This document shows, one piece after another, positions 15,000 to 23,089 of a stretch of 64,000 nt of DNA. The notes beneath the pieces are model-generated. The model ran no database searches and was not told where the DNA came from. It worked only from the letters and a program-made list of their open reading frames with translations. The translations under genes were made by a program, and so were the position numbers. The stretch is from a virus. The first letter of the stretch is position 1. Every line of letters begins with the position of its first letter. Where the stretch lies: positions 1-64,000 of the IMG/VR virus record IMGVR_UViG_3300048687_000070; one strand, 5' to 3'.

Positions 15000-16397
15000 T
15001 CACTCCTCGCCATCAACCGAAAGATCATTTTCGCTGGGGAGGATCTGGGGAGATCCAAGTTCAAGCGGATCATCAGGAGCCGCAGGCGACTCCACGGCCC
15101 CCGCCGACATGAAGCGACCAATCGCCTCACGCCCACGGCTGCCAGACTTCGGCATGAAGTGCACGTAAGTCCTCAGGGTAAACCCGGGATCCGAGTGCCC
15201 CAGCCAGTCGGCCAACTTCCCGATGTCCTCACCCTCCGAGAGCACCACACTCGCGAACGTGTGCCGCAACACGTGAAAGCCGTAATGCCGGGGCATGCTC
15301 CACGCCACCTTGTCCCACCCCCGCCGGCCGCCCTTCGGCTCCACGGGAGTCACCACCGGAGGGTCAATGAGGCCGGCCTTCACCAGAGCAGGCTTCCATG
15401 TGCGGTTGTTGAAGCTGTCCCTGTTGACCGCCCCACCCCGCTTGGTGTTCGAGTACCGCGATGTCACCAGCAACCTGACGGTCACCTTCGGCCGGTCCTC
15501 CCAGGCCAGGTTCGGACGGTCCGGATCCACCCACGGCAGCGTCACCTCCTGCGTCGGGAAAAGGTTCTGGTACTCCTTGACCGCCGCCGCCAGCTCCGGC
15601 GGGCACGGCGCCACACGCTCCTTGTTGCCCTTCGGGGGACCGAAGCCGAACTGCCCATTGGCCTTGATCACTTGCCGCACCACGTGGATGTCCTCGCCGT
15701 CGATGTCGTCCGGCGAGAAGCCGAACGCCTCCCCTTGCCGCAGGCCGGCGCCGAGCCCGAGCAGAAGCAGCACGGCGTACCGCTCCGGAAGGGCGTCGCG
15801 GACCGCGGCCACGGTCTCCTGAGGCCAGGCGATGGCCTTGGACTTCGGGATCCTGGGGGGCTTGAGGTCCGGATCGCGAAACGGGTTCGCGGGGATCCTC
15901 TTGGCCTTATGGGCGGCCTGCAGGATGGATGAGAAGTGGGCCCACGTGACAACCAGTGTGCCGACGTCGACACTCCGGTTCACCTTCGCCTGCCATGCGC
16001 GGATCTCGTCGAAGCCGATCCGGTTCAGGGGGAGGCTGCCAACGTGCGGCACGATGTGCCTGAACACCCGCGACCGAACGTTGAACTTGGAGCTTGGCGG
16101 GTAGCGGGTGGTGGGCCACCAGTAGTCATTGATGTAGTCGGCCAGGGCCATGGTGCCGTCGCGCGGGTCGTACCAGTCGCCGCGCCCACTGTCCGTCTGG
16201 GCGTTGGCCAGCCAGTCCTTCGCCGCCCCCAGCTGCTTGTCGGGGAACGACCGGGAACGCACACCGGGAATGCCGGTGACCTTGTACCGCATGCCCTGGC
16301 CGTGGCGTTTGGTGGGAACTCGGGTCGGCTTCTTCTTCGGGTCGTCCGGATCGGGCGGGCCCTGCTTGTACCACCGGTCCTCGATGTAGCCGGGCAT
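15000..16397 (-). CDS. int: Phage tyrosine integrase
   Basis: 465 residues, the full length of an actinophage tyrosine integrase. An N-terminal arm-binding segment (about 35-95) and a core-binding SAM-like domain (about 100-175) precede the catalytic domain with Arg220 (GAGLRQGE), His375 and Arg378 (FHVLRHTFAS), His401 (WLGHSDPG) and nucleophile Tyr411 (LRTYVHF). It would integrate the phage at attB and, with an excisionase, reverse the reaction. It is the second gene of a leftward unit with 16420-16863, transcribed toward the candidate attP. Confidence 0.93.
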   Translation of the reverse strand: MPGYIEDRWYKQGPPDPDDPKKKPTRVPTKRHGQGMRYKVTGIPGVRSRSFPDKQLGAAKDWLANAQTDSGRGDWYDPRDGTMALADYINDYWWPTTRYPPSSKFNVRSRVFRHIVPHVGSLPLNRIGFDEIRAWQAKVNRSVDVGTLVVTWAHFSSILQAAHKAKRIPANPFRDPDLKPPRIPKSKAIAWPQETVAAVRDALPERYAVLLLLGLGAGLRQGEAFGFSPDDIDGEDIHVVRQVIKANGQFGFGPPKGNKERVAPCPPELAAAVKEYQNLFPTQEVTLPWVDPDRPNLAWEDRPKVTVRLLVTSRYSNTKRGGAVNRDSFNNRTWKPALVKAGLIDPPVVTPVEPKGGRRGWDKVAWSMPRHYGFHVLRHTFASVVLSEGEDIGKLADWLGHSDPGFTLRTYVHFMPKSGSRGREAIGRFMSAGAVESPAAPDDPLELGSPQILPSENDLSVDGEE

Positions 16398-16419
16398 CCG
16401 TGCTCCCTGGTCCGTGAGT

Positions 16420-16863
16420 TCAGGCCGCGGCAGATCCGGGTGAGTCCATGGTGACGATCTCCCCGCGCCACAGCTGGAACCACTGTCCTCCGTCGAGGAA
16501 CTCCTCGATGGAGGGATTCAGGGTGTGCACGAACTCCTCCACGGATGCGGTAGGGGAGACGTAGAGGATGACGTCGCCCTTGTCCTCGCGTATGTACACG
16601 GGAGGCGTCGGCACGAGACGGGAGGGCTTGAACGTGACGCGGAGGGGGCTCTGCGGGTGGTCGGCCGAAAGGAACTCGCCCTCCCACAGCTGGAACCACT
16701 CGGCGTTCGCGAGGAAGTCACGGAGGGTTCCGTTGAGGGAGGGGATGAAGTCGCGCGGCTTGGCCTCTTGGGCGACGCGGATCTCGACGAGCCCGCGTTC
16801 CTCGCGCCAGTCGGATACGACTCCCGGCGGCAGGTCGTCGGCCTTGTAGACAACGCGCAGCAT
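16420..16863 (-). CDS. Duplicated-domain protein upstream of int
   Basis: 147 residues from ATG 16863 with GGGAGGG eight bases upstream. Two tandem copies of one module are clear: SLNGTLRDFLANAEWFQLWEGEFLS (about 54-78) and TLNPSIEEFLDGGQWFQLWRGEIVT (about 115-139). WFQLW(E/R)GE is identical except for one residue. It ends 22 bases before int and is probably co-transcribed with it, so it could be a recombination or lysogeny accessory. I do not recognise the family. Confidence 0.6.
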   Translation of the reverse strand: MLRVVYKADDLPPGVVSDWREERGLVEIRVAQEAKPRDFIPSLNGTLRDFLANAEWFQLWEGEFLSADHPQSPLRVTFKPSRLVPTPPVYIREDKGDVILYVSPTASVEEFVHTLNPSIEEFLDGGQWFQLWRGEIVTMDSPGSAAA

Positions 16864-16926
16864 GTGGCGCCCTCCCCTGTTGACGGTGCGCCTGTGACGG
16901 ATCGGTCGAAAGCGCACGGTTGTGGA

Positions 16927-16956
16927 AGGGTACGACCAGCGAACAGTTGGCCACAA
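16927..16956 (-). promoter_or_regulatory. Promoter for the int operon
   Basis: On the minus strand, -35 TTGTGG (complement of 16951-16956) and -10 TACCCT (complement of 16927-16932) are 18 bases apart. The leader to the ATG at 16863 is about 57 bases. Confidence 0.5.
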
Positions 16957-17023
16957 TGCGTTGCAGAAATATCTACTTGGGGACTTTTCCGATCACCGGG
17001 GTGCGAGTTGCGGGTGGGACGTG

Positions 17024-17452
17024 CTACTCCTCGCGACGCGCCCGCTCATCGGCTTCGATCATCGCGAGCCAGCGCTTCTGGTCCTGCTCCGACATGGCGC
17101 CGAGGTGGCCCATGATGATGCGCGCGGTGTTGCCGTAGCCGCGAAGTTCGGTCGCCTGGTAGTCGAGCCACTGATCCGCTGCGGCTTCCTTGACTCGCCG
17201 CTCGGACTTGCCCAGGGCGGCGGCGATCGCGCGGACGGTGACGACGTTGGGTGCGCTGGCCGGCGGGTTCTTGATGAGCTTCTGGAAGTACTGCCAGGAG
17301 ATGGATTCCCCGGTTACGGGGTCGGTGGCCGCCTTGCCGAGGTCGCGCAGGCTCCTGCCGTTGTCGAGCGCGTCCTGGATGAGCTGGGAGAGCGGTCCGA
17401 TGGGGGAGGGGTGGTCTGCGGGGGTGTCGGGAGCGGGTGCCGCTGCCGTCAT
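17024..17452 (-). CDS. Helix-turn-helix regulator, immunity repressor candidate
   Basis: 142 residues. An XRE-like domain spans about 20-95 (LSQLIQDALDNGRSLRDLGKAATDPVTGESISWQYFQKLIKN, then VVTVRAIAAALGKSERRVKEAAA), with a C-terminal helical part for dimerisation. The ATG at 17452 follows GGACGACGAGGAC; the frame runs back to 17545 but that extension is charged and low-complexity. It is divergent from a Cro-like gene across operator-like repeats, the classic arrangement of a lysogeny switch. Confidence 0.7.
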   Translation of the reverse strand: MTAAAPAPDTPADHPSPIGPLSQLIQDALDNGRSLRDLGKAATDPVTGESISWQYFQKLIKNPPASAPNVVTVRAIAAALGKSERRVKEAAADQWLDYQATELRGYGNTARIIMGHLGAMSEQDQKRWLAMIEADERARREE

Positions 17453-17553
17453 GTCCTCGTCGTCCTCTCGGTTCACTCTTCCACCGACTGTATCTAGGGA
17501 ACGTGGCGTGCGCGGGAAAACTACCAGCTCAGTGCGTACAACCATCCTCGTTC

Positions 17554-17659
17554 GTAGACGAATCGTCTACAGATCAATGTTAGCCAGCTACAGGCCCCGC
17601 GGATAGCCGACATTCGGGCGACCCAATCTGTAGACGGGGCGACACTATTTGTGGTCTAC
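17554..17659. promoter_or_regulatory. Operator-like sites of the lysogeny switch
   Basis: A perfect palindrome GTAGACG-AAT-CGTCTAC occupies 17554-17570. A second, spread pair is GTAGACG at 17630-17636 and GGTCTAC at 17653-17659. All lie in the 247-base gap between the repressor (17452) and the Cro-like gene (17700). Confidence 0.65.
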
Positions 17660-17699
17660 TCAGGTCAAGCCAAGGCCACTCCGAACCGCTGGAGAACCG

Positions 17700-17984
17700 T
17701 TGAGCTCTACCCGCTACACGCTCAAATCGCCCGCCGCGTTCAGGTGGGCCATGGAAAACCCTGGTCGCGGAGTTCCGTACTCGATCCGCACCCTCGCGGA
17801 AGCGAGCGGATGCAGCCCGGCGCTCATCCAGAAACTGGCCAACGGCAAGCAGACAACCGCAAACGTCCTCGACGCCCACTCCCTCGTGGAGTCCCTCGGC
17901 GTCGCCGTACTCGTCCTTTTCGCGCCCCCAGTGACACCAAAAAGTGTCACAGCGACTACGGACCATAGCTCTGAAGAGGAGTGA
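17700..17984 (+). CDS. Cro-like helix-turn-helix protein
   Basis: 94 residues from TTG 17700 with GGAG six bases upstream; an internal ATG is also possible. The HTH reads YSIRTLAEASGCSPALIQKLANGKQTTANVLDAHSLVESLGV. First gene of the rightward early operon and divergent from the repressor, it fits a Cro-type antagonist. A longer frame back to 17649 would run through the operator and is not preferred. Confidence 0.65.
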   Translation: MSSTRYTLKSPAAFRWAMENPGRGVPYSIRTLAEASGCSPALIQKLANGKQTTANVLDAHSLVESLGVAVLVLFAPPVTPKSVTATTDHSSEEE

Positions 17985-17986
17985 AA

Positions 17987-18274
17987 GTGGCCCGCAGTAC
18001 CCCCCAGCACAAGCAGGCCGCCCCACCCGGCTACTGCTGGATCAACGAAGCCGCCGTCCGCACAGGCCGAAGCATCGAAACCCTGTACAAGGACCGCAAG
18101 ATCCAGCGCAAGGGCGGCCACCTCCACGGCCCCCGGTCCACGACCATCAACCGCAACGCGGCCTGGCGCATCGCCGACATCGACGCCTGGCTCGCCAGCG
18201 CCAAGGACCTCGGCCCCGACGCAGACCAGCTCCACAACAGCCGGCCCGCCGAACCCGCCCGCGCCGCCGCCTAG
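17987..18274 (+). CDS. Excisionase-like winged-helix protein
   Basis: 95 residues; GTG 17987 chosen because AGAGGAG ends five bases before it (GTG 17981 is an alternative). GYCWINEAAVRTGRSIETLYKDRKIQRKGG...WRIADIDAWLAS is a MerR/Xis-type HTH_17 fold. In this position it could be the recombination directionality factor for the integrase at 15000. Confidence 0.6.
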   Translation: MARSTPQHKQAAPPGYCWINEAAVRTGRSIETLYKDRKIQRKGGHLHGPRSTTINRNAAWRIADIDAWLASAKDLGPDADQLHNSRPAEPARAAA

Positions 18275-18365
18275 AGCGGCAAACGGCCCCGACCGCCGGG
18301 CTCTCACACACCGGCAATCAGGGCCTCCGAGATCCACCTTCACCACTGAGAAGAAAGGGGACCCC

Positions 18366-19322
18366 GTGTCTCCGATGATCGCAGATCAGCCGAACGAGTT
18401 GATCCTCACCGAGTCCCGCACCATGCGGGCCCAGACCGCCGGCCGCGTCGACGTCCTCGACAAGGTCAAGGCGCTGGCACTGCTGCCCGACGGCATGCAC
18501 GCCACCACCGAAGGCATCGCGGCCTACTACGAGGTTGGCCAGGACGCCATCGAGAGCATCGTCCGACGGCACCGCGAAGAGCTGACCGAGAACGGCATGG
18601 AGACACTCCGCGGCGAGGCTCTGCGCGTCTTCAATGAGACTGTCAGCCTGACAGTCTCATCCCGGCGGAGCTCCCTGCGCGTCTTCTCCCGCCGAGCGAT
18701 CCTGAACGTCGGCCAGCTTCTGACCGACTCGGACGTCGCCCGCCAGGTCCGCACGTATCTGCTCGACGCCGAGGCCGAGACGGCTGACCAGTTCATGGTG
18801 CCGACGACGTTCGCCGGCGCGCTGGAGCTTGCCGCGCGACAGGCCCGCGAGTTGGAGGACGCCCGAGCCGAAAACTCGGAGCTGGTCGCGACGAACGCCC
18901 GCCTGTCGCCCAAGGCTCGCGTCGCGGACGACTACGAGGCCAACCCCGGGATCACTCCGACGGTGTTCCACAAGACGCACTTCCCCGAAGTCGGGGAGCG
19001 GGACTTCTTCGACCACCTGTACCGCAAGGACTACCTGATCGACCAGCGGAACACCCGCTGGGACGAGCGCAACAAGGAGTGGAAGGACGGCCCGGAGCAC
19101 GCACATCCGACTGCCAAGGGCAAGCGCTACTTCTACCTGGCGCCGAAGCTCGACCGGAACCGGGTGCGCCGCCAGCAGACCCTCGTGATTCCGGGCGAGG
19201 CGGAGCTGGACCTGGTCGCGGCGCTGGAGCGGGATGGGCTGCCGTCACGGAACCGGCCGGCTCTTCCGGGTGCTCAGGTCGTTCGCATGCCGCGGCAGCG
19301 GCGGAGTGGCGGTGCGGCATGA
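18366..19322 (+). CDS. Antirepressor-like DNA-binding protein
   Basis: 318 residues from GTG. The N-terminal 130 residues contain a helical DNA-binding module (LPDGMHATTEGIAAYYEVGQDAIESIVRRH...SSRRSSLRVFSRRAILNVGQLL), followed by a coiled coil (about 145-185). The C-terminus (VADDYEANPGITPTVFHKTHF...FYLAPK) resembles a KilAC-type domain. Such two-part proteins commonly act as phage antirepressors or early regulators. Family call is by architecture; the exact N-terminal family is uncertain. Confidence 0.6.
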   Translation: MSPMIADQPNELILTESRTMRAQTAGRVDVLDKVKALALLPDGMHATTEGIAAYYEVGQDAIESIVRRHREELTENGMETLRGEALRVFNETVSLTVSSRRSSLRVFSRRAILNVGQLLTDSDVARQVRTYLLDAEAETADQFMVPTTFAGALELAARQARELEDARAENSELVATNARLSPKARVADDYEANPGITPTVFHKTHFPEVGERDFFDHLYRKDYLIDQRNTRWDERNKEWKDGPEHAHPTAKGKRYFYLAPKLDRNRVRRQQTLVIPGEAELDLVAALERDGLPSRNRPALPGAQVVRMPRQRRSGGAA

Positions 19323-19795
19323 CGGACCGCCTGTCGCCGCAGCGCGAATCCGAGATCCGCGAGCGTGCCGAGGCTGCGACGCCCGGCCCGTGGACGGTGG
19401 AAGCGGACCGCCAGAGGCTGCACCGCTACGTGTTGGACGCGGACGGGCTCGTCTACATCGACTTCGGGTACGTCGGGAACCGCACCCAGGACGACGCCGA
19501 GTTCACCGCCCACGCCCGCGCCGACGTGCCTGCGCTCCTCGCCGAGTTGGCTGCGGTCCGCGCCGAACGCGACGAGCTACAGGCCCGCTCCCGCAGGCTG
19601 ATCGAGCAGTGGAACAAGCGGGCCGAGACGTGGGCGCCGCTGTCCAGTCCGGAGAAGAACCCGGAGACGTTCGATCACTACCGAGCCCTGTGCAGCGCTT
19701 ACTGCGAGACCGCCGACAACCTGCACAACGTCCTCAACGGCCTCGACCCGGACGTTCCGTGGCACCTCCGCAAGTCCGAGGAGACGACGTCATGA
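19319..19795 (+). CDS. Early phage protein, Ead/Ea22-like
   Basis: 158 residues from an ATGA overlap. The N-terminal ATPGPWTV and DAEFTAHARADVPALLAELAAVRAERDEL motifs recur in many phage early proteins of the Ead/Ea22 type, whose function is unknown. The remainder is helical with two Cys near residue 122. Confidence 0.55.
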   Translation: MTDRLSPQRESEIRERAEAATPGPWTVEADRQRLHRYVLDADGLVYIDFGYVGNRTQDDAEFTAHARADVPALLAELAAVRAERDELQARSRRLIEQWNKRAETWAPLSSPEKNPETFDHYRALCSAYCETADNLHNVLNGLDPDVPWHLRKSEETTS

Positions 19796-20031
19796 GCGCT
19801 CTCGCCTTCCTCACCCACCTGTCCGGCGGCGACCTGCCCGCCACCGCGGTCCGCGAGTCGCGCTGTCTGAAGGCGCCGATTGGCTGCGGTCAGCCGCTGG
19901 TCTCCCCGGAGGCCACCGCCCGCGTCTTCCGCCGCGCTTCCGAGGCGGCCCGCTACCACGCCGAATGGCAGATCACGGGCTTGTGCCCGGACTGCCAGGA
20001 CGCCCTCGACGTCGAGGAGGCAGACCTGTGA
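19792..20031 (+). CDS. Small zinc-ribbon protein
   Basis: 79 residues. CLKAPIGC (about 25-32) and CPDC (about 65-68) form a probable four-Cys zinc site around a short helix. Overlaps both neighbours by four bases. No function can be assigned. Confidence 0.6.
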   Translation: MSALAFLTHLSGGDLPATAVRESRCLKAPIGCGQPLVSPEATARVFRRASEAARYHAEWQITGLCPDCQDALDVEEADL

Positions 20032-20468
20032 GCACCGACATCGCCGCCCTGGACACGTCGCTGGCCCGTGTGGAGCCGGCCGCGATCCTCCTGGAGGCCG
20101 CCTATAAGGCGCACTCCCGTTCCGACCGGATCGGTGACGCGAACGCCGCATGGCTGGTGACTCACCCGTCCGTCAACTACCCGAGCAGCACGCCCGATGG
20201 CTGGGATCACCACATCGCCCAGCTCACCAAGTTGAACGAGCTGCACCGCAAGGTCGCGGAGTTCAACCGGCTCCATCCGGTCGGCACACCGGTCAGCGCC
20301 TACCCCGGCTGCCGCCCCGAGTTCGACAGCAACTGCACCCGCCTGCACACCGTGACCCGCAGCCGCGCCGAAGTTCTGAGCGGCCACACCGCCGTCGTCT
20401 GGGTCAAAGGCGAAAGCTCCTGCATCCAGCTCTCTCACATCGACATCCGCACCGGAGGCGCCAAGTGA
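20028..20468 (+). CDS. Hypothetical early protein
   Basis: 146 residues from GTG in a GTGA overlap. Helical N-terminus (VEPAAILLEAAYKAHSRSD) then a mixed domain with HTVTRSRAEVLSGHTAVVWVKG. No recognised family. Confidence 0.5.
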   Translation: MSTDIAALDTSLARVEPAAILLEAAYKAHSRSDRIGDANAAWLVTHPSVNYPSSTPDGWDHHIAQLTKLNELHRKVAEFNRLHPVGTPVSAYPGCRPEFDSNCTRLHTVTRSRAEVLSGHTAVVWVKGESSCIQLSHIDIRTGGAK

Positions 20469-20716
20469 CTGCCCACATCATCGGCGGCCTGGTCTACGAC
20501 CTCGCTGACGGCCCGGTCGGCGCCGAGTTCAACCGCAGCGCCTTCGACGGCAGCCCGCAGCAGCGCCTCGTGCTCGGCGAGGGCAACGGCAAGCTCTCCG
20601 TCTCCCTCACCACCACGACGGTCGAGGGCGTCGACGACCTGATCGAAGCCCTGCACCGCATCCGCGACGACAAGATCCGCCAGACCGTGATCGAGCAGCT
20701 GCCGGAGGTGGCGTAG
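20465..20716 (+). CDS. Small hypothetical early protein
   Basis: 83 residues from GTG overlapping the previous stop. Beta-rich centre (LSVSLTTTTVEGVDDLIEALHRI) and C-terminal helix. No recognised family. Confidence 0.45.
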   Translation: MTAHIIGGLVYDLADGPVGAEFNRSAFDGSPQQRLVLGEGNGKLSVSLTTTTVEGVDDLIEALHRIRDDKIRQTVIEQLPEVA

Positions 20717-21124
20717 ATGGACAGCGCCACGAGCGTCGTGCCTGCGCGGTTTGCGGGACAGGTCACGCGTACCGGTGATTGCTGGACCTGGACCGGAACC
20801 CTTCGCGACGACGGCTACGGAAAGTTCAGTGGCCGACAGGCTCATCGCGTGGTCTACGAGCACATGGTTGGCCCGATAGCAGCCGGCCTGGAACTAGATC
20901 ACCTGTGCCGGAACAAGGCCTGCGTCAATCCCACTCACCTGGATCCGGTGTCCCGGCTGGAGAACATCCGCCGTCGCTACTCGACCTACACACACTGCAA
21001 GTGGGGGCACGAGTTCACGCTCGACAACACGTACACGATGCCCAACGGGCGCCGAGCGTGCCGACGATGCCGTACCGCCGCGAGTGACCGTTATCGGGCA
21101 CGCCGGAAGGCGAGGAAGTCATGA
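20717..21124 (+). CDS. HNH endonuclease
   Basis: 135 residues, free-standing HNH_3 type: AHRVVYEHMVG (His43), then LELDHLCRNKACVNPTHLDPVSRLENIRR with Asp61/His62, Asn71 and His74 as the beta-beta-alpha-metal core. A zinc ribbon follows (C94, C115, C118). Such enzymes nick or cut DNA and are often homing elements inserted between phage early genes. Confidence 0.85.
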   Translation: MDSATSVVPARFAGQVTRTGDCWTWTGTLRDDGYGKFSGRQAHRVVYEHMVGPIAAGLELDHLCRNKACVNPTHLDPVSRLENIRRRYSTYTHCKWGHEFTLDNTYTMPNGRRACRRCRTAASDRYRARRKARKS

Positions 21125-21291
21125 TCCCTCGTCTCGCTGACGAAGAGGTCACGGAGCTCGCGAAGGTCGACCAGGCCGCCCACGAGGACTTCGGCCGCGA
21201 CGAGGGCAGTTGGACGCCGCCCCAGTGGCGCCGCTACTTCGCCGACATCGACGCCGTCCACGCCCAATTCCCGCACGGGGAGGCCGCATGA
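21121..21291 (+). CDS. Small acidic protein
   Basis: 56 residues: MIPRLADEEVTELAKVDQAAHEDFGRDE then WTPPQWRRYFADIDAVHAQF. Start in ATGA overlap with the HNH gene and stop in ATGA overlap with the next gene, which strongly supports it as real. Function unknown. Confidence 0.6.
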   Translation: MIPRLADEEVTELAKVDQAAHEDFGRDEGSWTPPQWRRYFADIDAVHAQFPHGEAA

Positions 21292-21650
21292 CCGCCGTCG
21301 TCCTAGAGCAGCCCGTCGCTGACGTCGTAGCGGTCCTCGAGCAGGCCGCCGCGGTTATCGAGGCCAATGGGTTCACCAAGCGCTACCTGTACGACCGCCG
21401 CCAGGCGGGGGCAGGGAAGTCGCTCCGGTTCTGCCGAGTCGACGTCATCGGCGCCCTGAATATCGCCGCCCACGGAACCCCGGTCTACGCCGGATCCCCG
21501 GCTGTGGCCTCCGCGGAAGCGGCACTGCTGGCGCGCATCACGGAGGCAGCAATCGTCACGTGGAACGACGCGACCGGGCGCACAGCGGCCGACGCCGTGG
21601 CCCTCCTGCGCAACACCGCAACAGAACTACAGGCGGAGGAGGCCAAGTGA
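21288..21650 (+). CDS. DUF6197-like protein
   Basis: 120 residues, helical, with RFCRVDVIGALNIAAHGTP and ITEAAIVTWNDATGRTAADAVALLRNTA. This is the pattern of DUF6197, widespread in actinophages and Streptomyces, without known function. Confidence 0.6.
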   Translation: MTAVVLEQPVADVVAVLEQAAAVIEANGFTKRYLYDRRQAGAGKSLRFCRVDVIGALNIAAHGTPVYAGSPAVASAEAALLARITEAAIVTWNDATGRTAADAVALLRNTATELQAEEAK

Positions 21651-21844
21651 CCGCCATCGTCCCGGAGCCGGCGACCGCGCTGGAGGCCATCGTCGGCGCA
21701 CCCCGCCTCGCCGTCCCCGGCCTCAACGCCTGGCTCGGCAAGTCCGACTTCCAGCAGTCCCTCGACGACGGATTCACCGAGTCCTACGAGGACTTCTGCA
21801 CCCGCATCAGCAACACCGACACCACCACCGGGGGAACCGCATGA
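21647..21844 (+). CDS. Small hypothetical protein
   Basis: 65 residues from GTG in GTGA overlap. A central AWLGKSDFQQSLDDGFTESYEDFCTRI helix pair; no motif. Confidence 0.45.
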   Translation: MTAIVPEPATALEAIVGAPRLAVPGLNAWLGKSDFQQSLDDGFTESYEDFCTRISNTDTTTGGTA

Positions 21845-22311
21845 CCATCCACCTTCCGCAGGACGCCTACATCAATGCGGTCGTCGAGGCGCTCACCGCC
21901 GCCGGGTTCGAGCCGGCCGAGGAATTCACCGACGACACCGACACCCGCGGCACCTACCAGTTCCTCCGCGCCGTCATCACCCTCGACGCCGACACCTCCG
22001 GTCTCGACCCGAAGCGGTTCCGGCACGGCCTGATCCTCATCTGGGAGTGGCACACCGGCATCGAAGCGGCCGAGGGTGAGCCCGAGCGCGGCCCGTCGTG
22101 GGAGTGGGCCCGCCTCGTCGACGAGCACGGGCAGTCCGGCGAACGCGAGGGCTTCACCGCGCTCGGCTACCCGTCGCCCGCCTACATCGTCGAAAGCCTC
22201 CGCGCGCTCATCGCCCACCGCAACCAGTCCACGCCCGCCGCCGCGTGGGAGCACGCCGACGAGCTGGACGCCGCCTGCCAGACGTGGGGTGCGAAGGAGG
22301 CAGGCCAGTGA
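21841..22311 (+). CDS. Hypothetical early protein
   Basis: 156 residues, alpha/beta, with YQFLRAVITLDADTSGL and LILIWEWHTGIEAAEG, then a C-terminal helix. The central strands suggest a small enzyme-like or binding fold, but no family is recognised. ATGA overlap with the previous gene. Confidence 0.5.
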   Translation: MTIHLPQDAYINAVVEALTAAGFEPAEEFTDDTDTRGTYQFLRAVITLDADTSGLDPKRFRHGLILIWEWHTGIEAAEGEPERGPSWEWARLVDEHGQSGEREGFTALGYPSPAYIVESLRALIAHRNQSTPAAAWEHADELDAACQTWGAKEAGQ

Positions 22312-22493
22312 ACGCCGGAGACGCCTACCGCACCGCACAGTTCCTCGCCGACGACGGCCACACCGACTCGGACGCGCTCACCCACGCCGACATCGACGTC
22401 GCCGCAGACCTCGCCGGCGCCAACCGGCCCGAGACAAGCAACGACCGGCACACCGTCCGCCTCGCCCTCGACACCATCGGAGGCCAGCAATGA
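22308..22493 (+). CDS. Small hypothetical protein
   Basis: 61 residues from GTG overlapping the previous stop: NAGDAYRTAQFLADDGHTDSD, two short helices. No function visible. Confidence 0.45.
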   Translation: MNAGDAYRTAQFLADDGHTDSDALTHADIDVAADLAGANRPETSNDRHTVRLALDTIGGQQ

Positions 22494-22981
22494 ACCTCGC
22501 CCAGGATCTCCGCACCCGCGCCAAGCACCGCGGCATGAAGCCGTGGGAGCTCATCCAGAAGATCGGACGTCTCGAGCGGGAGAGCGCCGCCAAGGACCGG
22601 GAAGCCGACGCCCTCACCTGCACGCTGGTCCAACTCGCCACCGAAGTCGACGGACTGAAGCGGGAGCGCAACGACCTGAAGGACAGCCTCGACGCCGCCG
22701 CCGTCGACTACGCGGGCCTCAACCAGGATCTCGAAGCGGCGAACGCCGAGGTGGCCCGGCTCCGCGACGAACTCGCCCCGCACCGAGCGGCCGAGGCCAA
22801 CGTGAACGCGGTCGACGTCCCGCCGATGGAACGCGACACCAGCGCCGTCGAGGACCAGGCGACCGCGCCGATCGAAGTCCTCACCCTGCCGCAGGCGTTC
22901 GGCACCGACCCGGCGCACGTCCCGTCGTGGGCCCGCGACACCGACACCCAGCCGATCCCGCGCGCCAACCCGGCCGCCTGA
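22490..22981 (+). CDS. Coiled-coil protein
   Basis: 163 residues. Residues about 20-105 are a continuous charged coiled coil (LERESAAKDREADALTCT...LKRERNDLKDSLDAA); the last 50 are flexible and Pro-rich. It is the end of the first early sub-operon, before a hairpin at 23037. Confidence 0.5.
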   Translation: MNLAQDLRTRAKHRGMKPWELIQKIGRLERESAAKDREADALTCTLVQLATEVDGLKRERNDLKDSLDAAAVDYAGLNQDLEAANAEVARLRDELAPHRAAEANVNAVDVPPMERDTSAVEDQATAPIEVLTLPQAFGTDPAHVPSWARDTDTQPIPRANPAA

Positions 22982-23036
22982 CTCGCCGGGCCGCCGGATG
23001 ACACCGGCCGGCCAGGCCCGGCGCCCAAACGAAAAG

Positions 23037-23061
23037 CCCCGGATGCTTCCGACACCCGGGG
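23037..23061 (+). terminator. Weak hairpin in the leader of the clamp-like gene
   Basis: CCCCGG and CCGGGG pair around a 13-base loop between two early genes; it may attenuate read-through. Confidence 0.35.
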
Positions 23062-23089
23062 GACCACCAGCATCCCACAGGGAGATCCC

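Noticed and set aside
17453-17545. N-terminal extension of the repressor
   Set aside because: Charged, low-complexity and without RBS; ATG 17452 has a purine-rich site upstream.
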